From NCBI GenBank assembly GCA_964548905.1, contig CAZJTL010000128.1:1-15285 (forward strand): DNA of 15,285 bases, written 5' to 3'. Made by a program: the position numbers and the translations under genes. The notes under the pieces were generated by a model that saw only the letters and a list, made by a program, of their open reading frames with translations, did no database searches and was not told where the DNA came from. This DNA comes from CAZJTL01 sp964548905 (GTDB lineage Bacteria; Cyanobacteriota; Cyanobacteriia; Cyanobacteriales; Xenococcaceae). This document shows, piece by piece, positions 1 to 7,158 of this stretch (positions are counted from its first letter, which is position 1; every line of letters begins with the position of its first letter).

Positions 1-1455
1 AACCTAACGCCATTAAATTGGGAGCAACCACCAGCAGCGTATTTTGCTCGATTAATTTTTTGGTTTCTTGAGCAATATTGAGTGCTTCTGTTAAGGTAGA
101 TAGATCGTCATTCATCAGCACCACATCAGCTATTTCTCTGGCAATATCCGAACCATTGGCAAAAGAGATTGAGACATCTGCATAAGCTAGGGCAACCGAG
201 TCATTCAAGCCATCACCGACAAAGGCGACAGTTTTACCAGCTAGTTTTAAATCGCGAACGATCGCTGCTTTTTGTTCGGGAAAAGCGTGAGCGTGGACTC
301 GATCGAGGGGAATATTTAATTCCTCTGCTACTATTTTAGCTCTTTGCTGGTTATCTCCCGTCAGTAAATGAATTTCTCGATTGGAAGCTTGGAGAGATTG
401 AATCAAAGCATGACTTTCTGAACGTAGAGGATCGGCATATTGAATGACACCTTGCAATTCGCCATCACAAGCGACATAGATTAAAGATAACCATTCTGAA
501 GTAACAGATTTCTGCTTTAGATCGCAGGTGTGACGCAAGGGAAAAATTATAGTTTCTAGACATTCTAAGCTGATTCCCTCTTGAGTTAAAAAGCGATCGC
601 TACCTACTAAAACCTCTTGTCCTGCGATCGTAGCGCGAATGCCTAAACCTACTTCATAGTTCCATTGTTCGCGACGAGGAATATCAATATTTTGGGCTTG
701 GGCGTAATTAGCGATCGCTTCTGCGACAGGATGGGCGATCCTTTGTTCCGCAGCAGCAGCTACAGTTAGCACTTGTTCGGCAGACATTCTTTCTGGAATC
801 GTGTACGGGCGCATTTTGCAAAAGTTCGAGACTCGCAGCAGCACGAGTCTGTTTTCCTACTCGATCGGCACGGATATAAATTTGTCCAGAACGAACTAGA
901 GTTGAAGCGTAAACCACCGTTCCTACATCAGCCACAATTGGCATCGATTCGCCTGTAAGTTGCTGTTGGTCGATCGTAGCCAGCCCTTTAAGAATTTCTC
1001 CATCTACAGGAATTTGTTCGCCAGGATAAACGATTACAGTTTCGCCTGGTTGTACGCGATCGCTTGCGATTTGTATTGGTTTTCCGTCTCGTAATACCCA
1101 AGCAAAATGTCCGATCGCATCGAGAAGATCTGCTGTTTGAGTTTCTGTAGAACGGGCAGTGCGATCGCGGATCGAATCCCCTAGTTCGTGTAGCGTAATG
1201 ACTAAAGCAGGAGTCGCCAATCTTCCCTGTCCGTAACTCAAACCTACCGCTAGTAAATCTAAGCAATCAATATTAATTCTGCGATCGCACCATAAACTTT
1301 CACTGGCTCTTTTAGCTATGGGTAGGGTTATAGTTAATAGACTAACAAGAGCGATCGGTCTTAACCAAATCAATCTACTTTGATTACTCAACCAACTAAT
1401 AATAGTGGTAAAAACAGGTAAAGTTAAACTCGACCAATTGGCAATTTCTGGAGAC
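1..1455 (-). pseudogene. P-type metal-translocating ATPase, internally deleted and frameshifted, both ends missing
   Basis: Remains of a P1B-like heavy-metal ATPase of the cyanobacterial type, an inner-membrane pump moving metal ions at the cost of ATP. The first piece (about 1455 to 798) has membrane segments and the actuator domain with PGEQIPVDG and TGES, ending at NAPVHDSR. The second piece (about 798 to 1, another frame) resumes at RMSAEQVL and shows the nucleotide-domain HP pair (near 728-739), LLTGD, and the hinge GDGLNDS (197-217); it runs off the left edge. Family members have roughly 110 residues between these pieces, including two membrane helices and the DKTGT phosphorylation site; all are absent, so pumping is impossible as read. 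The N-terminal part is also missing: the gene emerges directly from the CDF gene at about 1452. In the first frame translation stops at 708. Family identity is very sure; the exact metal is not. Confidence 0.9.
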
Positions 1456-2331
1456 ATGGGCAAGAGATGGAATATGTTGGAGCAGATTTTTATAATGTTC
1501 GGGCGATCGCGGATAATGAGTTACTAGAGAAACCATTACTGCTACGCTATCTTGACCTAAATACCACAGGTGTAGATCTGCTACGCGGTTATCGGCATCT
1601 TCTTCAATAGCAGTTAAGACAGCCAGTCGAGTTTGCTTATCAACTGTGCCATCCAGCAAGATGGAACTGGTATCCTGAATTAGATTGTAAGCCCATTTAG
1701 TAATAACTGCTGCTCCTACAAATCCCATTAATGCATCCAGCCAAATCAACCCCAAAAACTTACCTCCACAAAGGGCAACTATTGCCAAAATAGAAGTTAA
1801 AGCATCCGCCAAAACATGAACGTAGGCAGCTTGTAGATTGTGATCTTGATGATGATGGTTTTCGTGATGATGGTCGTGACGATCTTGCAGTAACCAAGCA
1901 CTAATTAGATTAACACTCAAACCAATTATCGCAACAGCGATCGCCCGATCGAACTGAATTGGACTTGGTTCAAACAGACGCATTCCCGACTCCAATGCCA
2001 TCACCAAAGCAATTACCCCCAAAGCAACCGCACTGGCCAATCCTCCTAAAACGCTAACTTTGCCCGTGCCAAAGGTATACTGAGGATTATTAACGTTTTT
2101 TCTAGCATATTGATAGGCAAAGAGAGTAATACTAAAAGCTGCTACATGAGTTGTCATGTGCCAACCGTCAGCCAGTAACGCGATCGAGCCGAACAGCAAA
2201 CCAGTAACAATTTCAACTACCATAGTAACGGCGGTCAAAATCATCACGATCTGGGTCTTTTTCTCAGATTGCTCCCGATCTACCCAAAAATCATGGGAAT
2301 GTTGCCAGTTTTCTAAAGTATGTATGTGCAT
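1396..2331 (-). CDS. CDF cation efflux protein, DmeF-like, with replaced C-terminal tail
   Basis: Proton-driven efflux of divalent metal (Co/Ni in the DmeF branch, Zn in other CDF branches) across the inner membrane. Six hydrophobic segments are visible. Metal-site residues are seen in the second helix (DGWHMTTH, about 55-62) and in the fifth (HVLAD, about 172-176), with a His-rich loop between helices 4 and 5 (about 152-164) as in DmeF. The cytoplasmic domain runs to IPSLAHV (about 293). After that the last 18 residues are not CDF-like: they come from an out-of-frame read of the adjoining ATPase gene, so only a few native terminal residues were lost. I start at the ATG at 2331; a TTG one codon earlier is possible. 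It may still work as a pump. It lies 64 bp downstream of the HMA2 gene, same direction. Confidence 0.82.
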   Translation of the reverse strand: MHIHTLENWQHSHDFWVDREQSEKKTQIVMILTAVTMVVEIVTGLLFGSIALLADGWHMTTHVAAFSITLFAYQYARKNVNNPQYTFGTGKVSVLGGLASAVALGVIALVMALESGMRLFEPSPIQFDRAIAVAIIGLSVNLISAWLLQDRHDHHHENHHHQDHNLQAAYVHVLADALTSILAIVALCGGKFLGLIWLDALMGFVGAAVITKWAYNLIQDTSSILLDGTVDKQTRLAVLTAIEEDADNRVADLHLWYLGQDSVAVMVSLVTHYPRSPEHYKNLLQHIPSLAHVSRNCQLVEFNFTCFYHYY

Positions 2332-2335
2332 CAAT

Positions 2336-2384
2336 TAAGTAATAGGTAATAAGTAATAGGTATTTCTACCTTCTGCCCACTGCC
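2336..2384. repeat. Heptamer tandem repeat array (STRR type)
   Basis: Seven units in strict 7-nt register: TAAGTAA, TAGGTAA, TAAGTAA, TAGGTAT, TTCTACC, TTCTGCC, CACTGCC. The unit sequence drifts along the array while the period holds. It occupies almost all of the gap between the CDF gene and the HMA2 gene. Arrays like this are known from cyanobacterial intergenic DNA. Confidence 0.75.
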
Positions 2385-2394
2385 TCCAATGACA

Positions 2395-2955
2395 TCAGAC
2401 AGAAACTCGATTGTCTTGTCGAACAGCATTGATAATATTCATCAAGCGCAAACCTAACTCCCAATCGGATAATCCTTGATTGTTATAATTAATTGCGATC
2501 GAAGCTGCTGAACGATTAATCCGAACTTTTTTAACATACTCATCGGCATTTAAAGCCTGTTGTAAACGATGGGTAAAATCGACATCGATAGCTAGCTGAG
2601 GTATTTGCAAACGAACTCGTCCGGGAACGGCATGAGCGATCGCGTAGTAATTTAGATTAGCGTCAGATGTATCTGTCTTTTCTGTAGTAAAACTAGGAAT
2701 GACACTTTGAGAATTTTCTTGAGGTGCTTGTTGTTTGAGTTGGGTAAATAGTTGACGCGCTAAACTTGCTACTAACAAGTTAACTAGCAAAGCGTTTGCT
2801 CCTCTTAGTTTAAACTGACTGGTGACAAAGACTCCAATTACCACTGGGAGAATTGTTTCTATCTCTCCATGTTCTTTTAAAAATGCACCGAGTTGCACTG
2901 CTGCTTCTTCAGTAGAGAGGTTGCTGAGGTTATTAGTTGAGGTTGTAGCTGTCAT
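2395..2955 (-). CDS. HMA2-domain membrane protein
   Basis: A 186-residue protein with two short hydrophobic stretches (about 33-48 and 54-70), a low-complexity linker (about 76-100), and a ferredoxin-like heavy-metal-associated domain beginning at HAVPGRVRLQIP (108-119). The usual CxxC metal ligands of HMA domains are absent; this is typical of the HMA2 type found beside cyanobacterial P-type ATPases. The likely role is partner or regulatory domain for the neighbouring metal exporters, at the cytoplasmic membrane; this is inferred from context. The ATG at 2955 has only a weak GAG-type ribosome site. The gene reads as intact. It precedes the CDF and ATPase genes in the same direction. Confidence 0.7.
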   Translation of the reverse strand: MTATTSTNNLSNLSTEEAAVQLGAFLKEHGEIETILPVVIGVFVTSQFKLRGANALLVNLLVASLARQLFTQLKQQAPQENSQSVIPSFTTEKTDTSDANLNYYAIAHAVPGRVRLQIPQLAIDVDFTHRLQQALNADEYVKKVRINRSAASIAINYNNQGLSDWELGLRLMNIINAVRQDNRVSV

Positions 2956-3082
2956 GGCTCTTTACTCACTTCTATTTTATAGATTAAGAAAAAATCTGTT
3001 TTAGGTAAATAATGTCTTAAGAAGACTTATTTTTAGAGTTTCAGTGGGTGTGGAGCAGTTAATTTGATGCCATAAAAAAGTC

Positions 3083-3112
3083 CACAGATAAACACGGATA
3101 AACGCAGATAGT
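3083..3112. repeat. Short decamer repeat in the 2956-3158 gap
   Basis: Three imperfect 10-nt units (CACAGATAAA, CACGGATAAA, CGCAGATAGT), with a looser copy (ACAGATAATG) near 3127. The rest of the 203-bp gap between the YwiC-like gene and the HMA2 gene holds no gene. A small hairpin (GTCTT-AAG-AAGAC, 3014-3026) is present but too weak to call a terminator. Confidence 0.55.
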
Positions 3113-3158
3113 GGATCGATGTAGATACAGATAATGCAGTATGGGAGTTATTGAATCA

Positions 3159-3980
3159 TCATTCGGACAAATAGGATGGTAACAGTGACAAAGCTACAAT
3201 TGCCAAAAACGCCAAGCTTGAGAATGTTTCCAGTAATGCCACTTGCTGAATTTTAGCCGTACAGTACCAGTTCTTTTGCCAAACGATCGAGATAAATTTC
3301 ACAACTGCCACCCCGAATGCAGAAGCTGTAATTGGTAATAGCCATCCCGTCAGCCAAAGTGCCAGAACGATCGCGCTTCCAATTCCATGAAAGATAATAC
3401 CTGGAACGATCGAAGCAGTTTTGGTTTTGCGTAACTTGACGGTAAAAATGGCACTAGAGAAAAATAAAGTATTCAGTATCCAGAGGGCGATCGCCACTTG
3501 GGAAATCGTGCCAGTGGTTACTGTATAAGTCAACGGGGCTAACAGACAAACAGCAGCAAATGTTACTAGTTCGTTGAACCTAGATTTTTGTTGGCGATGC
3601 CGAACTGAAAACACATCAAAGATTAAGGCGGCGATCGCTCCACAATAAATTAGCAGCAGAGGCAATATATTAGAGTTGTGCCACACAAGCCAAAGTGCGA
3701 TCGCGATTGCTACCGCGCCATAAAGGCTTGCCCACAGCAACAATCTTGGTTGATAATTTTTATGCTGTTTAATTTGCCATACTAGTGGATGTTCTGCTTG
3801 AAAGCCACAAAACCCACAGATGAGTGCTAGGGTTGTCGTCCAAGTCCACTGCTGCGCGGCAGCAGCCCCCGTGAGGAATGATACCACGAGCATCACGTAA
3901 ACTCCGTGTTCTGGGGAAAATGTAGGACGATACCATTGTGGGGATTTCGGTGAATGAGAATGAGTCGCGATTGATGTCAT
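3159..3980 (-). CDS. YwiC-like integral membrane protein
   Basis: A 273-residue, very hydrophobic protein with about eight or nine predicted membrane segments. The N-terminal PEHG motif (EHG at 24-26), followed by a membrane segment, is the hallmark of the YwiC-like family, whose biochemical function is not established. The start at 3980 (ATG) has a modest purine-rich ribosome site (AAGAGA). It begins 27 bp after feoA on the same strand, so it is probably the last gene of the feo operon; an iron-linked role is an inference from that position only. No internal damage is seen. Confidence 0.75.
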   Translation of the reverse strand: MTSIATHSHSPKSPQWYRPTFSPEHGVYVMLVVSFLTGAAAAQQWTWTTTLALICGFCGFQAEHPLVWQIKQHKNYQPRLLLWASLYGAVAIAIALWLVWHNSNILPLLLIYCGAIAALIFDVFSVRHRQQKSRFNELVTFAAVCLLAPLTYTVTTGTISQVAIALWILNTLFFSSAIFTVKLRKTKTASIVPGIIFHGIGSAIVLALWLTGWLLPITASAFGVAVVKFISIVWQKNWYCTAKIQQVALLETFSSLAFLAIVALSLLPSYLSE

Positions 3981-4007
3981 CAGTTATTTTCTCTTGCGAT
4001 CGAAGCT

Positions 4008-4223
4008 TTAGTTAACGAAAATACTGGCAGCAATTTCTCGATCTAAAGCTGCACGGGTATAGCCGACTTTGATGATATAGGAAGGGAATCGCTGTTCTAC
4101 AATTAGACTGCTACCAGGAGTAATGCCCATAGCCATCAGTTTTCGTCTTACCATGATTTCTTGGGTTCGCAACTCGGCTACTGTTTGGACTTGACCAATT
4201 TTTACTTGAGATAATGCGTTCAT
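4008..4223 (-). CDS. feoA: FeoA, ferrous-iron uptake accessory protein
   Basis: A 71-residue protein of normal FeoA length, a small cytoplasmic SH3-like protein that assists FeoB. The family core LMAMGITPGS is at residues 29-38, followed by the usual second half of the barrel. Its start codon overlaps the stop of the FeoB membrane subunit (ATGA, 4223-4220), with a GGAG ribosome site inside the end of that gene, so the two are translationally coupled. Gene order is feoB then feoA, the reverse of the common enterobacterial order. Confidence 0.93.
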   Translation of the reverse strand: MNALSQVKIGQVQTVAELRTQEIMVRRKLMAMGITPGSSLIVEQRFPSYIIKVGYTRAALDREIAASIFVN

Positions 4224-5683
4224 AACGTTACTCCTAATATGTTAAAACCCAAATTGACGCAGTACCCAACCAAAAAAGCAAAGGGAAAAATAAAAGCAAC
4301 CATGGCGGTGGTGGTTTTTAACCCTCGTTCTTTAATCATGATTTGTAATTGGGCGATGCAGGGTAAAAAGAGAGTTAGGACGATCGCAGCTATTACCAAT
4401 TGATTCCCTGTCAAAGCACCTTGTTGCTGAAGATCGAACAATCCTGCTGCACCGTAATCCCTACGGAAAAAGCCATACAGAAAGACGGAGGCAGTTGTTG
4501 CAGGCATTCCTATCGCAGTTGCTATCGGTTCTATCCCCCGAATAATAATATCGAATAAACCTGTCAGTCTTCCCAACCAAATTAAGACTGATGCCCAAAT
4601 AAACAAAGGTAAAATTTCCCAAAAGTACCATTTCATGCGTACCCAAGTTTTGGTGAGAATATTTTGTAATTTAGGTAGTCTTAGAGGGGGAATTTCTAAA
4701 TAAAATGCTCCCGATGTCCCAGGAAACAATTTAGCACTCAGGTAGCCAGCAATTAGAAAAATACAAATAATCAATCCTGCCCAAACTATTAAGGCTGCTG
4801 GTTTTTGTGCCAATAGTCCTAAGATAACTCCCCACTGTGCCGCACAGGGAACGGCTAAAGAGAGAAGAAACGTAGCGATTAAACGTTCTCTTTTCGTTTC
4901 TAGAGTACGAGTTACCATCGTTGCCATTGTATCGCAGCCTAAGCCAAGAACCATGGGAATTACCGCCCGTCCCGATAGCCCCATGGATTTAAACAGACGA
5001 TCTAGCATTAAAGACATCCTAGGTAGATAACCACTGTCTTCGAGTAGGGAAAACATCAGGAAGTAGGTAGCGACAATAGGTAAGACGATCGCAGTGGCAT
5101 AGCGGATTCCTAACGTAATGATGCCGTAATCGTTGCCAATTAAATCTTGTAGGGGTTGCCAGGGTAAGATTTGAACGACAAGTCGATTCACTACTGGGTT
5201 AATTTGCCCCTCAAAAAAACCTTCGATGCGATCGACTAATTCTCCTGCCCCAAACTCACCAACAAATTTATAAACTCCAAAATAGAGAATTACCATGAGG
5301 AGGGGAAAGCCTGTAATGGGATTGACGCTTAGGCGGTGCAGGGTTTCGGTAAGAGAATTACTACCTGCTTTAGTTTTCTCAATTGTTATCGATTCGAGGA
5401 GTCGGGCTTGTTTTTGTCGGGCTTCGGCGATCGCTAAATCTACGGGATATTGCAATTGATTTTGAGCTACTGTCAGCAATATTTCAATTTCTTGTTGCTG
5501 TTGGGGATTTTTGGCTAGACTCTGCCAAAGAGTAGGGTCTTTTTGTAGTAGGAGTAAAGCCAAGCTACGGGACGATCGCGAATACTGCCTGAAAAGATTG
5601 TTTTCTCCTAAACCTTGCAACCATTGTTCAATTGAGGCGATCGCTTGTTCGATCGGCTCGGGATAGATAATTTGAGCGGTCAT
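4220..5683 (-). CDS. feoB: FeoB membrane (permease) subunit, split type
   Basis: The Fe2+ channel part of FeoB as a separate 487-residue protein. Residues 1-120 are a soluble helical region, corresponding to the stretch that follows the GTPase domain in full-length FeoB. The membrane domain then carries gate signatures: LLEDSGYLPR (213-222), GCDTMATM (249-256) with TRTLETKRE, VPCAAQ (278-283), GFFRRDYGAAG (404-414) and LPCIAQ (440-445). The conserved cysteines in GCDT, VPC and LPC fit the pore-lining positions of the divergent FeoB branch rather than the E. coli form. The ATG at 5683 overlaps the GTPase stop (ATGA) and has a clear GAGGTGG ribosome site. No sign of damage: the split is clean and coupled, so it looks natural rather than a mutation. 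Confidence 0.9.
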   Translation of the reverse strand: MTAQIIYPEPIEQAIASIEQWLQGLGENNLFRQYSRSSRSLALLLLQKDPTLWQSLAKNPQQQQEIEILLTVAQNQLQYPVDLAIAEARQKQARLLESITIEKTKAGSNSLTETLHRLSVNPITGFPLLMVILYFGVYKFVGEFGAGELVDRIEGFFEGQINPVVNRLVVQILPWQPLQDLIGNDYGIITLGIRYATAIVLPIVATYFLMFSLLEDSGYLPRMSLMLDRLFKSMGLSGRAVIPMVLGLGCDTMATMVTRTLETKRERLIATFLLSLAVPCAAQWGVILGLLAQKPAALIVWAGLIICIFLIAGYLSAKLFPGTSGAFYLEIPPLRLPKLQNILTKTWVRMKWYFWEILPLFIWASVLIWLGRLTGLFDIIIRGIEPIATAIGMPATTASVFLYGFFRRDYGAAGLFDLQQQGALTGNQLVIAAIVLTLFLPCIAQLQIMIKERGLKTTTAMVAFIFPFAFLVGYCVNLGFNILGVTL

Positions 5684-6315
5684 GTTGCCACCTCGAAATT
5701 AGTTAAGGGTTGGGCTGAGGAAGATGATAAGTATTGGAGTAGGGTTTGTTTGAGTTCTCTAATACCTCGATTTAAAGTGGCAGACATCAAGATTACAGGA
5801 AGATCTAATTCCAGTTGTAAAGCCTCTTTTTGCACTTTTAAACCTAGTTGTTCGGCTTCATCGATCATGTTGATTGCCAGAATTACAGATAATCCCGCTT
5901 CGATTAATTGGAAGGTTAGAGGCAGCATTCTTCCTAGATTTTTGGCATCTACCACATGAACCACTACATCTAATGATTCCTGTAACAGCAAGTTTCTCGC
6001 CACTTGTTCCTCTTCGCTAATTGGCACGAGAGAATACATTCCTGGAGTATCGATAACTCCGATTTGATAGTCTTTAATTTTGGCTATGCCTCGGCTTACT
6101 TCTACCGTCGTTCCTGGATAGTTGGAAACGTCAACGTACATTCCTGTGAGTCGATTGAACAAGACACTTTTGCCTACATTAGGCGTTCCCACTAATGCTA
6201 TGTTGCCGTCTACAGCTAGCACGGGTTCGGGAAGATGCTTTTTGGTTAACCGTCTCCACCAGCTAGTTTTTTGTTTAACCGAGTGACAGTTTTGTTGACA
6301 CTGATGACAGTTCAT
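5680..6315 (-). CDS. feoB: FeoB small GTPase subunit, split type, with N-terminal Cys cluster
   Basis: A 211-residue stand-alone G domain of FeoB, controlling Fe2+ passage at the cytoplasmic face. G1 is GTPNVGKS (43-50), G2 PGTT (67-70), G3 DTPG (89-92), G4 NMID (149-152) and G5 SAT (178-180): all five are intact. An extra N-terminal segment has Cys3, Cys6 and Cys10 followed by His11, a possible metal or redox site. The ATG at 6315 has a strong AGGAG ribosome site 7 bases upstream. First gene of the operon feoB(G)-feoB(M)-feoA-YwiC. The membrane subunit starts within its stop codon. Confidence 0.92.
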   Translation of the reverse strand: MNCHQCQQNCHSVKQKTSWWRRLTKKHLPEPVLAVDGNIALVGTPNVGKSVLFNRLTGMYVDVSNYPGTTVEVSRGIAKIKDYQIGVIDTPGMYSLVPISEEEQVARNLLLQESLDVVVHVVDAKNLGRMLPLTFQLIEAGLSVILAINMIDEAEQLGLKVQKEALQLELDLPVILMSATLNRGIRELKQTLLQYLSSSSAQPLTNFEVAT

Positions 6316-6857
6316 TTAGATCTCCTATTTGTTGAAATCCTTTAACTCGAACTAAGGTAAATTCCTATCTTTTGATGTCTTCGATATCGTTGTTCTCGAT
6401 TGTGAGGATCGTAGTACCTTTTTTTTCCTCCTCTTGGAAAATTCCTAATTAATTAGAGGTTTTTAGACTTCATCAGGAATTAGGCTCGATTAAAACAACT
6501 TTTGACTTGTTAAAAATATTTCTCATTTATCAATGTTGATTTATTGATACCATGATTAACTGGATCAACAAATAATTATTTATAGATATTTAAAATTTCG
6601 CATTCAGCAACGCCAATTTTTTGATGATGACCCCGCCATTAAACTGTCATCGGTACTCACCTACGGCTCGATACACCTCTTCCAGTTGTATGAAAGCGAA
6701 CACTTTAAAACTATGACGGCACTACAGACAGCAGAAGCACGAATAGCATTCAAGAGTCCACATAGTGTCAGTCTTTCACCAAAATAACTCACTCTTCACT
6801 ACTCCCTTGGAGCATCGAGACATTACCTCTACTGCCTTTTCCCTAAGTATCCCCTCT

Positions 6858-6906
6858 TGCCTGTTGCCTTTTGCCTAACTGCTGCCTGCTCCCTGCTCCC
6901 TGCTCC
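6858..6906. repeat. Heptamer tandem repeat array (STRR type)
   Basis: Seven units in 7-nt register: TGCCTGT, TGCCTTT, TGCCTAA, CTGCTGC, then CTGCTCC three times. As in the other arrays here, unit types change along the array while the 7-nt period is kept. It lies just upstream of the exporter promoter region. Confidence 0.75.
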
Positions 6907-6912
6907 CTCTAA

Positions 6913-6946
6913 CGTGACAAATGTAATGGGTGCGATCGTGACATTT
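6913..6946 (+). promoter_or_regulatory. Candidate regulator site: direct repeat CGTGACA
   Basis: CGTGACA occurs at 6913-6919 and again at 6937-6943, 24 bp apart, close to two helical turns. The same stretch also contains AAATGT (6919-6924) facing ACATTT (6941-6946) as an inverted repeat. It sits about 65-100 bp before the small ORF that opens the exporter block. Spacing and position suggest an operator, but no regulator is identified. Confidence 0.3.
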
Positions 6947-7012
6947 ATTGGATGTGTGTGACTGTTCTTCTCAGATAGATTAAGGCTATCGAACACAAGA
7001 TCAATAAGGAAG

Positions 7013-7156
7013 ATGAAAATTGAGATCCTACAACATTTGATGCTAACTCTGTTTTTAATAGTGCAACTTCCAACTTATGATTCTTCAACTATCCAACAGC
7101 CTGCAATAACTGAAGCGTCATTATCTCATCCTATCTCCACACAAGAGGTCAAATAA
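7013..7156 (+). CDS. Small 47-residue protein upstream of the exporter
   Basis: ATG to TAA, 47 residues, unrecognised. The N-terminal half is hydrophobic (about residues 6-20, LQHLMLTLFLIVQLP), which fits one short membrane span or a signal-like segment; the rest is polar and rich in Ser, Thr and Gln. There is an AAGGA-type ribosome site, though set close to the ATG. It ends two bases before the exporter start, and the exporter ribosome site (AGAGG) lies inside its last codons, so the two are probably co-translated. It has no double-glycine leader, so it is not an obvious substrate of the C39 peptidase. It might be a membrane micropeptide, a leader ORF, or chance. Confidence 0.45.
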   Translation: MKIEILQHLMLTLFLIVQLPTYDSSTIQQPAITEASLSHPISTQEVK

Positions 7157-7158
7157 AG

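Larger units (their letters stand above)
6316..7012. other. 697-bp divergent intergenic region without a recognised gene
   Basis: It separates the leftward feo operon from the rightward exporter genes, so it must contain both promoters. The feo-proximal half is AT-rich and holds a 12-bp palindrome CTAATTAATTAG (6445-6456); I see no convincing Fur box. A stretch at 6560-6787 is open on the plus strand for about 75 codons with no good start and no recognised homology. A sequence GGCGTTGCTGAATG (minus strand, about 6602-6615) resembles ends of some cyanobacterial insertion sequences, from memory only. The right end holds a heptamer array and a direct repeat, listed separately. Confidence 0.5.

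Noticed and set aside
773..958. Plus-strand open frame over the ATPase junction
   Set aside because: It is antisense to the recognisable ATPase fragments and has no ribosome site or family signature.
3014..3026. Hairpin GTCTT-AAG-AAGAC as a terminator of the feo operon
   Set aside because: The stem is only 5 bp and AT-rich, about 130 bases after the YwiC stop, with no clean T-run in the direction of transcription.
5645..5959. 104-codon plus-strand frame inside the feoB region
   Set aside because: It is the complement of the conserved GTPase gene, and the sense strand has all five G motifs.
4220..6315. Split FeoB as another deletion or frameshift artefact
   Set aside because: The two parts meet in an ATGA overlap with a good ribosome site and no family segment is missing, so the split appears genuine.
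6316..6400. Possible gene remnant upstream of feoB on the minus strand (reads TLVRVKGFQQIGDL)
   Set aside because: The open stretch is very short, closed by a nearby stop, and overlaps the strong ribosome site of the GTPase gene; likely leader DNA.
6445..6456. CTAATTAATTAG palindrome as a Fur box for feo
   Set aside because: It does not match the GATAAT-type Fur consensus and AT palindromes of this length are expected in such AT-rich DNA.
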